Position numbers and translations under genes: made by a program
Shown here: piece by piece, positions 40,537 to 49,934 of the stretch
Position numbering within the stretch: the stretch's first letter is position 1
How the letters are laid out: each line of letters starts with the position of its first letter
NCBI RefSeq assembly: GCF_002105755.1
Contig: NZ_CP020821.1
Coordinates: forward strand, 62,001 to 126,000
Reading direction: 5' to 3'
Origin: Mycobacterium colombiense CECT 3035
GTDB lineage: Bacteria > Actinomycetota > Actinomycetes > Mycobacteriales > Mycobacteriaceae
Length of the DNA: 64,000 nucleotides
The notes under the pieces: model-generated
Database searches by the model: none
What the model saw: the letters and a program-made list of their open reading frames with translations, nothing else
Told to the model about the DNA's origin: nothing

Positions 40537-40731
40537 CTAGCCCCGGACGACCTTGCCGGCCTTGATGCAGGACGTGCAGACGTTCAGACGCTGCTTGTTG
40601 CCGCCCGGGCGGGTGACGACGTGCACCGTCTGGACGTTCGGGTCCCACCGGCGGCTGGTGCGGCGGTGGGAGTGCGACACCGACTTACCGAAGCCGGGGC
40701 CTTTCCCGCAGATCTCGCACACAGCGGCCAT
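40537..40731 (-). CDS. rpmB: 50S ribosomal protein L28, zinc-binding (C+) type
   Basis: This 64-aa L28 has the basic core SVSHSHRRTSRRWDPNVQ. Cys5, Cys8, Cys52 and Cys55 form two CxxC pairs, the zinc-ribbon form. Mycobacteria commonly carry additional L28 copies, including C-minus forms made under zinc limitation, so this is the zinc-replete type. The ATG is the only sensible start. The stop lies 9 bases from the convergent SDR stop. Confidence 0.93.
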   Translation of the reverse strand: MAAVCEICGKGPGFGKSVSHSHRRTSRRWDPNVQTVHVVTRPGGNKQRLNVCTSCIKAGKVVRG

Positions 40732-41111
40732 TGTTCAAGCTCCTCAAATCTCGGGGGTCCGGCAATCTGGCCGGGACAGCCCAGGTTCACCCGGGCTCAA
40801 CCAGAATACCGACTGTGGTGGCAACCACCAAAACGGTCACCACCGGCTTCGCCGGCTCGCGGCAGGTCGGCTGTGTGCTGGAGCCCCTGGCACCGCCGAC
40901 ATCGAGTCGATCACAGTTACCGGCCGGATCGGGGTTGCGCGGGCGAACCGCCGTTAGGATGGCGTCGCCGCCGATGGTCGGCGCGGTCGCGTATCAGGCG
41001 CGGACGGTGCGCTGACTTGGCTGAAGTCTTCTTCCCGGTGGTGCCGGCCCGCGCAGAGCTGCGGATGAGGCTGGGAAGCAAATATCGGCAGGCTTGAGGG
41101 GAGTGCGCGGA
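40732..41111. other. Non-coding gap between rpmB and the transglycosylase-like gene
   Basis: About 380 bases without a convincing gene; frames here have poor codon quality and no recognisable product. It must hold the rpmB promoter and probably the promoter for the plus-strand gene at 41112. TAGGAT at 40955-40960 could be a -10, giving a leader of about 140 nt. A GGTGG-CAA-CCACC hairpin near 40819-40832 is the only notable structure. Confidence 0.5.
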
Positions 41112-41849
41112 GTGGTTGCGCGCGCCGAAAACACCGCTGGTTGCGCCCGCGTCGACAGCCGACGGGGCTTTCCGGCGGGCGTACGACGGTTAACAGCACG
41201 GTGGCGGCGGGTCGCGGCGGCCTATCTGGTGGTGACGGCGCTGGGCAGCATCGCCATCGGCGGCACCTCGGGTAACACCCCGGCCGGCGGTGGCGGGCTG
41301 GGACCGAAAGCGGCGTGGGCCGGCCAGGCCGGCAACGCAGCGTCGTGGTGGCAACCCGACGGTCGCCGGGCGGCGGTGCAAGAGGTTGTCGCCGTCCGCG
41401 GGATCCAGCTGCGGGAGGTCGCATTCGACGGTCGCGAAGCGTGGCCGGACGGACCGGACGCGGTGCGCGGCTACCTCGAAGAGGCGCTCACCCGGATTGG
41501 GATCACCGACGCGCCGGCCCGCGGCCGTTGGATCGAGGGAATGATGACCATCGCCGATCACGAGGCGCAGTTCCACTCGAACGCCATCAACCTGTCGGAC
41601 AGCAACGCCTACGGGCCGCCCCAACTCGACGGAGGCCCGCTCCACGCGACCCGGGGACCGTGGCAGGTGATGCCCGATACCTTCGCGGCTTTTCACCAGG
41701 CGGGCACGTCGAACTCGGCATGGGATCCGGTGGCCGCCGCGTGCGCGTCGATCAACTATCAGATGAGTCGATACGGGGTGAGCCGCGACGGCAGCAATCA
41801 GCGCATGCTCGTGGGGCAGGCCAATCCCGGTATCAGGCAGGGCTATTAA
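41112..41849 (+). CDS. Exported lytic-transglycosylase-like protein
   Basis: This 245-aa protein has an N-terminal basic region and one hydrophobic segment (about 33-50, AAYLVVTALGSIAIG), likely an uncleaved anchor or signal. The C-terminal 120 residues resemble an SLT/lysozyme fold: IADHEAQFHSNAINLSDSNAYGPPQ with a candidate catalytic Glu, RGPWQVMPDTFAAF, and WDPVAAACASINYQMSRYG. Peptidoglycan cleavage is therefore likely but not certain. Start choice is open between TTG 41094, GTG 41103 and GTG 41112; the last has GAGGGGAG correctly placed upstream. Confidence 0.7.
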   Translation: MVARAENTAGCARVDSRRGFPAGVRRLTARWRRVAAAYLVVTALGSIAIGGTSGNTPAGGGGLGPKAAWAGQAGNAASWWQPDGRRAAVQEVVAVRGIQLREVAFDGREAWPDGPDAVRGYLEEALTRIGITDAPARGRWIEGMMTIADHEAQFHSNAINLSDSNAYGPPQLDGGPLHATRGPWQVMPDTFAAFHQAGTSNSAWDPVAAACASINYQMSRYGVSRDGSNQRMLVGQANPGIRQGY

Positions 41850-41863
41850 GCCCGCGCGCGGTT

Positions 41864-41957
41864 TATCCTTGCGGGGGTGAATGGCGTCGAGGGCTCCCTC
41901 GATCAGATGGATCTGATGCTCGCTGCTCAGGCTTTCGCCACGGCGCCGAGCAACTGA
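41864..41957 (+). CDS. Possible 26-aa leaderless small protein
   Basis: TATCCT (41864-41869) is followed 7 bases later by GTG 41877, the ideal geometry of a mycobacterial leaderless start. The frame encodes 26 residues (begins MNGVEGSLDQMD, ends AFATAPSN) and stops at 41957; about 20 of 26 codons end in G or C. It precedes the DhaL/DegV gene by 48 bases. It may be a real small protein, a regulatory upstream ORF, or chance. The CDS proper is 41877-41957. Confidence 0.35.
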
Positions 41958-42005
41958 AGGCAGCGGCTCCATCGCACGGCTACGCTGGCGCCCACCCCGG
42001 AATTC

Positions 42006-43721
42006 GTGCGGAGGAGGTGGGTCACCCTGGGCACCGCTGACACGTCGCAGGATCGTCTCCTCGACGCGATCACCCTGCGCGACTGGGCGCACACCGCCGT
42101 CAGCGACCTGATCACGCACATCGACGAGATCAACCGGCTCAACGTCTTCCCCGTCGCCGACTCCGACACCGGCGCCAACATGCTGTTCACCATGCGTTCG
42201 GCGCTGGCCGAGGCCAAGGTGGGCGCCGGCGCCGACGGCTCGACCTGCGTAGCGCGGACCGCGGCGGCGCTGTCGGCGGGCGCGCTGAACGGCGCGCGCG
42301 GCAATTCCGGGGTGATCCTCTCGCAGATCCTGCGCGGCATCGCCGACGCCACGGCGTCGGCCGCGGCCGACGCCGGGGGCGAGCTCGCCCACATCGACGC
42401 CGGCGTCCTCGCCGCGGCGCTGCAGCGCGGAGTGGAGTTGGTGATCAGCTCGATGGGCGGGGAGGAGGTCCCCGGGACCATCGTGTCGGTGCTGCGCGCG
42501 GCCGCCGGTGCGGTGGCGCAGTGCGCCGGAGACGGGCTGGTGCCTGCGGTCATCGCCGCCGGCGACGCGGCGGTGGTGGCGCTGGAAAAGACCCCCGAAC
42601 AGCTCGACGTGCTGGCCGACGCCGGTGCCGTGGACGCCGGCGGGCGCGGTCTGCTGGTGCTGCTGGACGCGTTGCGCTCCACCATCGCCGGGCAGGCGCC
42701 GGCCCGCACCGTCTACGAGCTGTCACCGCGAGCGCCCCAGCCGGAGGCGGCCGCACAGCGCCCGGCGCCCCAGTTCGAGGTGATGTACCGGCTGGACGGC
42801 TGCGAGCCCGCGGCCGCGGACACGCTGCGCGACCGGCTGGGGGAGCTGGGTGATTCGGTGGGAATCGCCTCCGCCCCGTCGTCGGCGCAGCGGACCTACT
42901 CGGTCCACGTGCACACCGACGACGCCGGCGCCGCCGTGGAGGCGGGACTGGCCGCCGGGCGGCTCAGCCGGATCGTCATCTCGGCGCTGAGCTCCGGTAC
43001 TCCCGGGCTGCCCACCGGCGGCTGGACGCGGGAGCGCGCCGTGCTGGCCGTGGTCGACGGCGACGGCGCGGCCGACCTGTTCGCCGGGGAGGGCGCCTGC
43101 GTGCTGCAGCGCGACCCCGCGGCGGACGACGCCGTCACCAATATCAGCGCGCACCAGCTGATGCGGGCCGTCGTCGACACCGGCGCCGCCCAGGTGATGG
43201 TGCTGCCCAACGGCTATGTGGCCGCCGAGGAGCTGGTGGCCGGCTGCACCGCGGCCATCGGGTGGGGGATCGACGTGGTGCCGATCCCGACCGGGTCGAT
43301 GGTGCAGGGCCTGGCCGCGCTGGCCGTGCACGAGACCGACCGGCAGGCGGTGGACGACGGCTACACCATGGCGCGCGCCGCCGGTGCGGCGCGGCACGGC
43401 TCGGTGCGCATCGCCACCGAGAGCGCGTTGACCTGGGCGGGGCGCTGCCACCCCGGCGACGGCCTGGGCATCGCGGGCGACGAGGTGCTGATCGTGGCCG
43501 CCGACGCGGTCGGGGCCGCGATCGGCCTGCTCGATCTGCTGCTGGCCTCCGGCGGTGACCTGGTCACGGTGCTGCTGGGCGCCGCCGTCGACACCGACGG
43601 CGACGCGGGCGCGGTCGGCGACATCCTGGAAGAGCACATGCACGACCACCATCCCGGGACCGAACTGGTGATCTACCGCACCGGCCACCACGGTGACGCG
43701 CTGCTGATCGGGGTCGAGTAG
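42006..43721 (+). CDS. DAK2/DhaL-DegV-type kinase protein (FakA-like)
   Basis: This 571-aa protein has an N-terminal DhaL domain (NRLNVFPVADSDTGANMLFTM with the metal-binding Asp residues; ARGNSGVILSQILRG), a middle domain with HVHTDD, and a C-terminal DegV-like half. The layout is that of FakA, the fatty-acid kinase that phosphorylates acyl groups bound to FakB; no fakB gene is in view. In M. tuberculosis the same locus is, as I recall, split into Rv2975c and Rv2974c, so this copy appears to be the intact form. The GTG 42006 start has the GGAGGAGG purine run just inside the frame and is uncertain. It is followed by recG after 2 bases. Confidence 0.85.
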   Translation: MRRRWVTLGTADTSQDRLLDAITLRDWAHTAVSDLITHIDEINRLNVFPVADSDTGANMLFTMRSALAEAKVGAGADGSTCVARTAAALSAGALNGARGNSGVILSQILRGIADATASAAADAGGELAHIDAGVLAAALQRGVELVISSMGGEEVPGTIVSVLRAAAGAVAQCAGDGLVPAVIAAGDAAVVALEKTPEQLDVLADAGAVDAGGRGLLVLLDALRSTIAGQAPARTVYELSPRAPQPEAAAQRPAPQFEVMYRLDGCEPAAADTLRDRLGELGDSVGIASAPSSAQRTYSVHVHTDDAGAAVEAGLAAGRLSRIVISALSSGTPGLPTGGWTRERAVLAVVDGDGAADLFAGEGACVLQRDPAADDAVTNISAHQLMRAVVDTGAAQVMVLPNGYVAAEELVAGCTAAIGWGIDVVPIPTGSMVQGLAALAVHETDRQAVDDGYTMARAAGAARHGSVRIATESALTWAGRCHPGDGLGIAGDEVLIVAADAVGAAIGLLDLLLASGGDLVTVLLGAAVDTDGDAGAVGDILEEHMHDHHPGTELVIYRTGHHGDALLIGVE

Positions 43722-43723
43722 CG

Positions 43724-45943
43724 ATGGTGTCGCTGACCGACCGGCTGGACTTCGTCGTGGGCGCCAAGGCCGCCGAATCGCTCGACGAGGTGTTCGGCAT
43801 CCGCACCGTCGACGACCTGTTGCGCCACTACCCGCGCAGCTACACCGAGGGCGCGACGCGGTGGGACGCCGACGGCGAGCGGCCCGAAACGGGCGAGCAC
43901 ATCACCATCATCGACACGATCGCGGAAACCAAGACGTTCCCGATGAAGAAGACCCCGAAGAAGTTGTGCCACCGCATCACCCTGGGCGCTGGGCGCAACA
44001 AGGTGACCGCGACGTTCTTCAACGCGAATTACCTGAAAAAGGATCTGACCGAAGGCACCAAGGTGATGCTGTCGGGGGAGGTAGGGTTCTTCAACAACGT
44101 CATGCAGCTGACCCACCCGGCGTTCCTCATCCTCGACTCCCCGGATGGGCGTAACCGCGGGACCCGATCTCTGAAGAACATCGCCAAGGCCTCGGGCGCG
44201 ACCAGCGGTGAGGAACTGTTGGACGCTTACGAACGCCACTTTTTCCCGATCTATCCGGCCAGCACGAAAGTGCAGAGCTGGGACATCTTTTCGTGCGTGC
44301 GCCAAGTGCTCGACATGCTCGACCCGGTCCCGGATCCGCTGCCGGAGGGCCTGCGCGCAAAACTCGGCCTGGTCTCCGAAGACGAGGCGTTGCGCGACAT
44401 CCATCTGGCCGAGAGCGAGCCGCGGCGGCAGCGGGCGCGGGAGCGCCTGACCTTCGACGAAGCCGTCGGCCTGCAGTGGGCGCTGGTGGCCCGCCGCCAC
44501 GGGGAGCTGTCGGAGTCGGGCCCGCCGGCGCCGCCGCGCACGGACGGTTTGGTCGCGGAACTGTTGGGGCGCTTGCCCTTCGAGCTGACCGCGGGGCAGC
44601 GCGAGGTGCTCGGCGTGCTGACCGACGAGCTGGCGGCGACCCGCCCGCTGAACCGCCTGCTGCAGGGCGAGGTGGGGTCCGGCAAGACGATAGTCTCGGT
44701 GCTGGCGATGCTGCAGATGGTCGACGCCGGCTACCAGTGCGCGCTGTTGGCGCCGACGGAAGTGCTTGCCGCGCAACATCTCCGGTCGATTCGTGACGTG
44801 CTCGGTCCGTTGGCGATGGCGGGCCAGCTCGGCGGTGCCGACAACGGGACCCGGCTGGCGCTGCTGACCGGTTCGATGACCGCCGCGCAGAAGAAGCAGA
44901 TCCGCGCCGAGATCGCCGGCGGCGAGGTCGGCATCGTCGTCGGCACCCACGCGCTGCTGCAGGACGCGGTGGAATTCGACAACCTGGGCATGGTGGTGGT
45001 CGACGAACAGCACCGCTTCGGCGTCGAGCAGCGAGATCAGTTGCGCGCCAAGGCCCGTCCCGGCGTGACCCCGCACCTGCTGGTGATGACGGCGACACCG
45101 ATTCCGCGCACGGTCGCGCTCACCGTCTACGGCGACCTGGAAACCTCGACGCTGCGCGAACTTCCGCGCGGCCGCCAGCCCATCACCAGCAACGTCATCT
45201 TCGTCAAGGACAAGCCGGCGTGGCTGGACCGGGCGTGGCAGCGCATCACCGAGGAGGTCGCCGCCGGACGCCAGGCCTACGTGGTGGCGCCGCGCATCGA
45301 CGAGAGCGACGACCCGGGCGATCAGGAGCCCAACGGCAGGGCCCCGGAGACCGCCGAGGGCCTGTATGCCCGGCTGGGCTCGGGGGAGCTGGCCAACCTG
45401 CGGCTGGGCCTGATGCACGGGCGGCTCTCGGCGGAGGAGAAGGACGCCGCGATGGCGGCCTTTCGGGCCGGCGAGGTCGATGTGCTGGTGTGCACCACCG
45501 TCATCGAGGTGGGCGTCGACGTCCCCAACGCCACCGTCATGTTGGTGATGGACGCCGACCGGTTCGGCATCAGCCAGCTGCATCAGCTGCGCGGCCGGAT
45601 CGGCCGCGGCCGCCATCCCAGCCTGTGCCTGTTCGCCAGCTGGTCCGCGCCGGGTTCGTCGGCCGGCCGGCGGCTGAAAGCGGTGGCCGGGACGTTGGAC
45701 GGTTTCGCCCTGGCCGACCTCGACCTCAAGGAACGCCGGGAGGGAGATGTGTTGGGCCGCAACCAGTCCGGCAGGGCGATCACCCTGCGGCTGCTGTCGT
45801 TGGCAGACCATCAGGAGTTCATCGAGGCGGCCCGGGACTTCTGCGTCCAGGCCTACACCGACGACAGCTCCAACCCCGGCCTGACCGTGCTGGCGGCGCG
45901 ATTCACCGACACGGACCGCATCGAATATCTGGACAAGTCGTGA
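43724..45943 (+). CDS. recG: ATP-dependent DNA helicase RecG
   Basis: This 739-aa superfamily 2 helicase remodels stalled forks and Holliday junctions. The N-terminal wedge/OB domain (about 60-170) is followed by helicase motifs: Walker A GEVGSGKT, motif II VVDEQHRFGVEQRD, TATPIPRT, and late motifs CTTVIEVGVDVPNAT and QLRGRIGRG. Size equals Rv2973c (about 737 aa). It starts 2 bases after the DhaL-type gene, and its stop overlaps the following gene, so the three form an operon. Confidence 0.97.
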   Translation: MVSLTDRLDFVVGAKAAESLDEVFGIRTVDDLLRHYPRSYTEGATRWDADGERPETGEHITIIDTIAETKTFPMKKTPKKLCHRITLGAGRNKVTATFFNANYLKKDLTEGTKVMLSGEVGFFNNVMQLTHPAFLILDSPDGRNRGTRSLKNIAKASGATSGEELLDAYERHFFPIYPASTKVQSWDIFSCVRQVLDMLDPVPDPLPEGLRAKLGLVSEDEALRDIHLAESEPRRQRARERLTFDEAVGLQWALVARRHGELSESGPPAPPRTDGLVAELLGRLPFELTAGQREVLGVLTDELAATRPLNRLLQGEVGSGKTIVSVLAMLQMVDAGYQCALLAPTEVLAAQHLRSIRDVLGPLAMAGQLGGADNGTRLALLTGSMTAAQKKQIRAEIAGGEVGIVVGTHALLQDAVEFDNLGMVVVDEQHRFGVEQRDQLRAKARPGVTPHLLVMTATPIPRTVALTVYGDLETSTLRELPRGRQPITSNVIFVKDKPAWLDRAWQRITEEVAAGRQAYVVAPRIDESDDPGDQEPNGRAPETAEGLYARLGSGELANLRLGLMHGRLSAEEKDAAMAAFRAGEVDVLVCTTVIEVGVDVPNATVMLVMDADRFGISQLHQLRGRIGRGRHPSLCLFASWSAPGSSAGRRLKAVAGTLDGFALADLDLKERREGDVLGRNQSGRAITLRLLSLADHQEFIEAARDFCVQAYTDDSSNPGLTVLAARFTDTDRIEYLDKS

Positions 45944-46653
45944 ACCGCAAAGTGCTGCTGTGGCTGGCCGCGGCGGCGGCGCTCGCGCTGCTGGTGGCCT
46001 ACCAGACGGTGGGCTCCTCGACGGCCCGGCATTCGGCCGAATACGCCGCGCGCGCCGACGTTCCGACGGTGCAGCCCGGCACCGATGTGCTTGCGGGCGT
46101 CGCCGTGGTGCCGCTGCGCCAGCACCGCTATGACTACCTGCGGTCGGCATTCGGCGACGCCTGGGACGACGACAACGATGCCCCGATGGGGCACAACGGA
46201 TGTGACACCCGCGACGACATCCTCAACCGCGATCTCGTGGACAAGACCTACGTGTCGGTCAAGCGGTGCCCGGACGCGGTGGCCACCGGCACGCTGCACG
46301 ACCCCTACACCAACAAGACCATCGCGTTCCAACGCGGGCCCAAGGTCGGCGAATCCGTTCAGATCGACCACATCGTCCCGCTCGCCTACGCCTGGGACAT
46401 GGGCGCCAGCGGCTGGCCCGCCGCCGAGCGGCTGCGCTTCGCCAACGATCCGGCCAACCTGCTGGCCGTCGACGGGCAGGCCAATCAGGACAAGGGCGAT
46501 TCACCACCGGCGCAGTGGATGCCGCCGAACGCGGCGTTCGCCTGTCAGTACGCCATGCAGTTCATCGCGGTGCTACGGGGTTATTCGCTGCCGGTGGACC
46601 AGGCCTCGACCGGCGTGCTGCGGCAGGCCGCGACGACCTGCCCGACGGGATAG
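45940..46653 (+). CDS. Exported HNH/DUF1524-type nuclease-like protein (Rv2972c-like)
   Basis: This 237-aa protein has an N-terminal membrane/signal segment (VLLWLAAAAALALLVAY, 5-21). The C-terminal domain has the DUF1524/GmrSD-like His-Asn-His pattern: IDHIVPLAYAWDMGA (142-156), FANDPANLLAVDGQANQDKGD and WMPP. It is the same length as Rv2972c. It probably acts outside the membrane as a nuclease, but activity is inferred from the motif only. The GTG start overlaps the recG stop (GTGA). Confidence 0.85.
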   Translation: MNRKVLLWLAAAAALALLVAYQTVGSSTARHSAEYAARADVPTVQPGTDVLAGVAVVPLRQHRYDYLRSAFGDAWDDDNDAPMGHNGCDTRDDILNRDLVDKTYVSVKRCPDAVATGTLHDPYTNKTIAFQRGPKVGESVQIDHIVPLAYAWDMGASGWPAAERLRFANDPANLLAVDGQANQDKGDSPPAQWMPPNAAFACQYAMQFIAVLRGYSLPVDQASTGVLRQAATTCPTG

Positions 46654-46659
46654 CCCCGC

Positions 46660-47514
46660 TTAGGCGCCTTCGTAAGTCTCGGGGTCGGGTCGCAGCCGAG
46701 TGCCGTCGTTGAGCCCGTTGATGGCGTCCATGTGCTCGTCGGCCAGCTCGAAGTCGAACACGTCCAGGTTGGAGGCGATGTGCTCGGCGTTGGCCGACCG
46801 GAAGACGACCGCGTTGCCCAGCTGCAGGTTCCACCGCAGCAGCACCTGCGAGGCGGTCTTGCCGTACTCGCCGGCGACCGAATTGACCGTCGGGTTGTCG
46901 TTCAGCTTGCCCAACGCCAGCGGCGTGTAGGACTGAGTGAGGACGTTGTGTTCGGCGTTGGTCTTGCGCAGCGCCGCCTGGTTGAGCAGCGGGTGCAGCT
47001 CGATCTGGTTGACCGCCGGCGTGACGAACGTGAGGTCGATGACCGTCGTCAGGTACTCGTCGGTGAAGTTCGAGACGCCGATCGAGCGGGCCTGACCGTT
47101 CCCGCGGGATTGAATCATCCCGCCGAAGGAGTTCACGTAGGTGCCCAGGGCCGCGGCCGGCCAGTGGATCAGGTAGAGGTCGACGTAGTCCAGGCCGAGG
47201 CGCTCCAGACTGGCGCTGCAGGCGTCCATCGCTTTCTGGAAACCCTGGTCGGCGGTGGCCAGCTTGGTGGTGACGAACAGCTCCGCGCGAGGAATGCCGG
47301 ACGCGGCGATCGCGCGCCCGACGGCGGCCTCGTTCCCGTAGACCGCGGCGGTGTCGATCAACCGGCAGCCCACTTCCAGCGCCGCCGACACCGCGCGTTC
47401 GGTCTCGTCGTCCGACAATTCCGCGACGCCGAGACCAAGGGCCGGAATCGTGTTTTCGTCGTTGAGAGCAATTGAGGGTAAGGCGGAGCCCGACTCGCCG
47501 GCCAATTCATTCAC
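46660..47514 (-). CDS. Aldo-keto reductase (Rv2971-like)
   Basis: This 284-aa AKR has the catalytic tetrad Asp ([10 protein letters not shown]), Tyr in the same motif, Lys ([12 protein letters not shown]) and His (LYLIHWPA), with the C-terminal NADPH site ([11 protein letters not shown]). Mycobacterial orthologues (Rv2971 and the M. smegmatis pair) reduce dicarbonyls such as methylglyoxal and have been linked to isoniazid response. The ATG at 47514 is clear. A decayed copy of a second AKR lies immediately upstream on the same strand, which suggests an ancestral tandem pair. Confidence 0.93.
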   Translation of the reverse strand: MNELAGESGSALPSIALNDENTIPALGLGVAELSDDETERAVSAALEVGCRLIDTAAVYGNEAAVGRAIAASGIPRAELFVTTKLATADQGFQKAMDACSASLERLGLDYVDLYLIHWPAAALGTYVNSFGGMIQSRGNGQARSIGVSNFTDEYLTTVIDLTFVTPAVNQIELHPLLNQAALRKTNAEHNVLTQSYTPLALGKLNDNPTVNSVAGEYGKTASQVLLRWNLQLGNAVVFRSANAEHIASNLDVFDFELADEHMDAINGLNDGTRLRPDPETYEGA

Positions 47515-47520
47515 CTGCCT

Positions 47521-47930
47521 GTGAAATTGAAGGTTCGAGATTGTGCACCGAGCCGGGTTCCGTCATCGCGCGAGAGATCAACGCCGTTCGGCGCCGAGTT
47601 CGAGGCGCTCAGTTCGATATCGAACACGTCGAAGTTGCTCGCGGTGCGATGAAAGCTCACCGGCTTGGGGATCACGATATTACCGAGTCGGAAAATGCAA
47701 CCTGATCAACACCTGGGCAGGTGTCTATCCGTGCCTTCTGCACCGAGTACGCCACCCCGTACAGTGAGTCCCGCGGCACACCGGAATCGGCGGCCGTGGC
47801 GATGTCGATATGCCGGTGACAGAATGCCGCGCCGACCGCCTGTTTGGTGGCCGCCGGGGCCGGTAAGCCTCGAGGCGATGGGTAGCGGTAACCGAATGAC
47901 CGTTCGTCGTCGAGCGTCAGCACGTGTTGT
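47521..47930 (-). pseudogene. Relic of a second aldo-keto reductase
   Basis: Read on the minus strand, this 432-base gap between the AKR and lipN contains both ends of an AKR. Near 47900 it encodes LTLDDERS and, in the same frame, KQAVGAAF, HRHIDIATAA and DSGVPRD, which match the usual N-terminal blocks (RHIDTAAAY, SGVPRD). At 47525-47700, in another frame, it reads GNIVIPKPVSFHRTASNFDVFDIEL and DDGTRLG, an AKR C-terminus. About half the gene, including the catalytic Lys and His region, is missing and frames are broken. M. smegmatis carries two adjacent intact AKR genes here, so this is probably the decayed partner. Confidence 0.75.
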
Positions 47931-47946
47931 TGTAAGGGGGTTGCCC

Positions 47947-49065
47947 ATGACCAGGCCTCTGTCAGGCGCACCGGAGCTCGAGGTGGGCGCCGCCCGCGCC
48001 TCGGTGCCGCTCGCCAGTCGCATCCAGGGCGCCGTCACCAACGTCGGGGCCAAGGTCATCCCGTGGATCCCGACCGCCATCCGTCGGGGCCTGGTCCGCG
48101 GCCGTTCGGTCATCATCGACGGCAACACGCTGGATCCGACGCTGCAGCTGATGCTGTCGGGCCTGCGCGCCGTCGGCATCGACGGCCTGGTCGTGGACGA
48201 CGACCCGCAGGCGTCGCGCGCGCAGATGCGCGAGTCCACCGTCGGATTCCCCGGCCCCCAGATCCACGTCGACGTCGACGAGCTGTCGCTGCCCGGTCCG
48301 GCCGGCGACATCCCGGCGCGGCACTACCGTCCGGCCGGCGGCGAGGAGGCGCCGCTGCTGGTCTTCTATCACGGTGGGGGCTGGTCGATCGGCGACCTGG
48401 ACACGCACGACGCCCTGTGCCGGTTGACCTGCCGTGACGCCGGCATCCACGTGCTGTCGGTCGACTACCGCCTGGCGCCCGAGCACCCGGCGCCGGCAGC
48501 GATCGACGACGCCTATGCGGCCTACACCTGGGCCTGCCGGCACGCCGGCGAACTCGGCGCGACGCCGGGACGGGTCGCGGTCGGCGGTGACAGCGCCGGT
48601 GGCAACCTGGCCGCGGTCGTCAGCCAGCTGGCGCGCGACGAGGGCGCCCCGGCGCCGGTGCTGCAATGGCTGATCTATCCGCGCACCGACTTCACCGCCA
48701 AGAACCGGTCGCTGACGTTGTTCTCGCGCGGCTTCCTGCTGACCAAGCGGGACATCGACTGGTTCGAATCGCAGTATCTGCGGCGTTCGGAGCTCGACCG
48801 CACCGACCCGCGGGTGTCCCCGGCGCTGGCCGAATCGCTGACCGGGCTGGCCCCCGCGCTGATCGCGGTCGCCGGCTTCGATCCGCTGCGCGACGAGGGC
48901 GAGAGCTACGCCGAGGCGCTGCGGGCCGCGGGGGTGGCGGTGGACCTGCGCTACCTGGGTTCGCTGACCCATGGCTTCGCCAATTTGTTCCAGCTGGGTG
49001 GTGACAGCATGGTCGCGACCAGCGAGCTGATTTCGGCGCTGCGCGCCCACCTGAGCCGGGCCTGA
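47947..49065 (+). CDS. lipN: Lipase/esterase LipN (HSL family)
   Basis: This 372-aa alpha/beta hydrolase of the hormone-sensitive-lipase family has the oxyanion motif HGGGW (142-146), nucleophile Ser216 in GGDSAGGN, a late Asp (AGFDPLRDE) and His (THGFANL). The N-terminal 100 residues form the cap. The M. tuberculosis orthologue Rv2970c (about 376 aa) cleaves short-chain esters. ATG 47947 has AAGGGGG upstream at good spacing. The region before it is the AKR relic, so the promoter must lie within or just after that relic. Confidence 0.93.
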   Translation: MTRPLSGAPELEVGAARASVPLASRIQGAVTNVGAKVIPWIPTAIRRGLVRGRSVIIDGNTLDPTLQLMLSGLRAVGIDGLVVDDDPQASRAQMRESTVGFPGPQIHVDVDELSLPGPAGDIPARHYRPAGGEEAPLLVFYHGGGWSIGDLDTHDALCRLTCRDAGIHVLSVDYRLAPEHPAPAAIDDAYAAYTWACRHAGELGATPGRVAVGGDSAGGNLAAVVSQLARDEGAPAPVLQWLIYPRTDFTAKNRSLTLFSRGFLLTKRDIDWFESQYLRRSELDRTDPRVSPALAESLTGLAPALIAVAGFDPLRDEGESYAEALRAAGVAVDLRYLGSLTHGFANLFQLGGDSMVATSELISALRAHLSRA

Positions 49066-49166
49066 TCCCTTGGCCGGCCGCCGCCGGTAATCTAGAGGCG
49101 CTTTGTCCGATCGCTTTGTCCGCAGCCGGGCAGACCGACAACTCGTACCGAAAGATCAGGGAACCC

Positions 49167-49934
49167 GTGGCCGACAAACCCAAACGTCCCCCGCGATTCG
49201 ACATGAAGTCGGCCTCCGGCGGTAGGTCGAGCCGGCTCGTCCAGATCGGCGGCACCGCATTCGTGGTGATCTTCGCGGTCGCCCTCGTCTTCTACATCGT
49301 GACGTCGCACCACAAGAAGACCGGCCCCACCGGCGCCGGCGACACGGTCCGCGTCACGTCGAGCAAGCTGGTCACCCAGCCGGGCAGCAGCAACCCCAAG
49401 GCCGTGGTGACGTTCTACGAGGACTTCCTGTGCCCGGCGTGCGGCAACTTCGAGCGCACCTTCGGGCCGACGGTCTCGCGGCTGATCGACCTCGGCGCCA
49501 TCGCCGCCGATTACAACATGGTGTCGATCCTCGACAGCTCGCGGAACCAGAACTACTCCTCGCGCGCGGGGGCCGCGGCCCTGTGCGTCGCAGACGAATC
49601 CCAGGACGCGTTCCGGCGTTTCCACTCCGCGCTGTTCAGCACCGACATTCAGCCGAGCGAAACCGGCAAGACCTTCCCCGACAACGCGCGATTGATCGAA
49701 CTCGCCCGCGAGGCCGGGGCGGCCGGCAAGGTGCCGGACTGCATCAACAGCGGCAAGTACCTGTCAAAGGTCACCGGCGAGGCGGCGGCCGGGCACATCA
49801 ACGCGACACCGACCATCAAAATCAACGGTGACGACTACGACCCGTCGACGCCCGACGCGCTGGTCAACAAGATCAAAGAGATCGTGGGCAACATCCCGGG
49901 CATCGACGGCGCGGTCGCGCCGGCGGCCATGTGA
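49167..49934 (+). CDS. Membrane-anchored DsbA-like thioredoxin-fold oxidoreductase (Rv2969c-like)
   Basis: This 255-aa protein has a cytoplasmic N-terminal 22 residues, one transmembrane helix (about 26-46) and an extracytoplasmic DsbA-like domain with the redox motif CPAC (89-92) and a cis-Pro loop NATPTI. It forms disulfides in exported proteins. The immediately following VKOR homologue recycles it, the pair replacing DsbA/DsbB in mycobacteria. Length equals Rv2969c, which fixes the GTG at 49167; the frame is open to 49116. The stop overlaps the VKOR start. Confidence 0.94.
   Translation: MADKPKRPPRFDMKSASGGRSSRLVQIGGTAFVVIFAVALVFYIVTSHHKKTGPTGAGDTVRVTSSKLVTQPGSSNPKAVVTFYEDFLCPACGNFERTFGPTVSRLIDLGAIAADYNMVSILDSSRNQNYSSRAGAAALCVADESQDAFRRFHSALFSTDIQPSETGKTFPDNARLIELAREAGAAGKVPDCINSGKYLSKVTGEAAAGHINATPTIKINGDDYDPSTPDALVNKIKEIVGNIPGIDGAVAPAAM

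Noticed and set aside
40955..41015. TAGGAT followed by a short frame (ATG 40959 or 40974) as a leader peptide
   Set aside because: No downstream terminator or codon bias for a regulatory amino acid; kept only as a possible -10 for the next gene.
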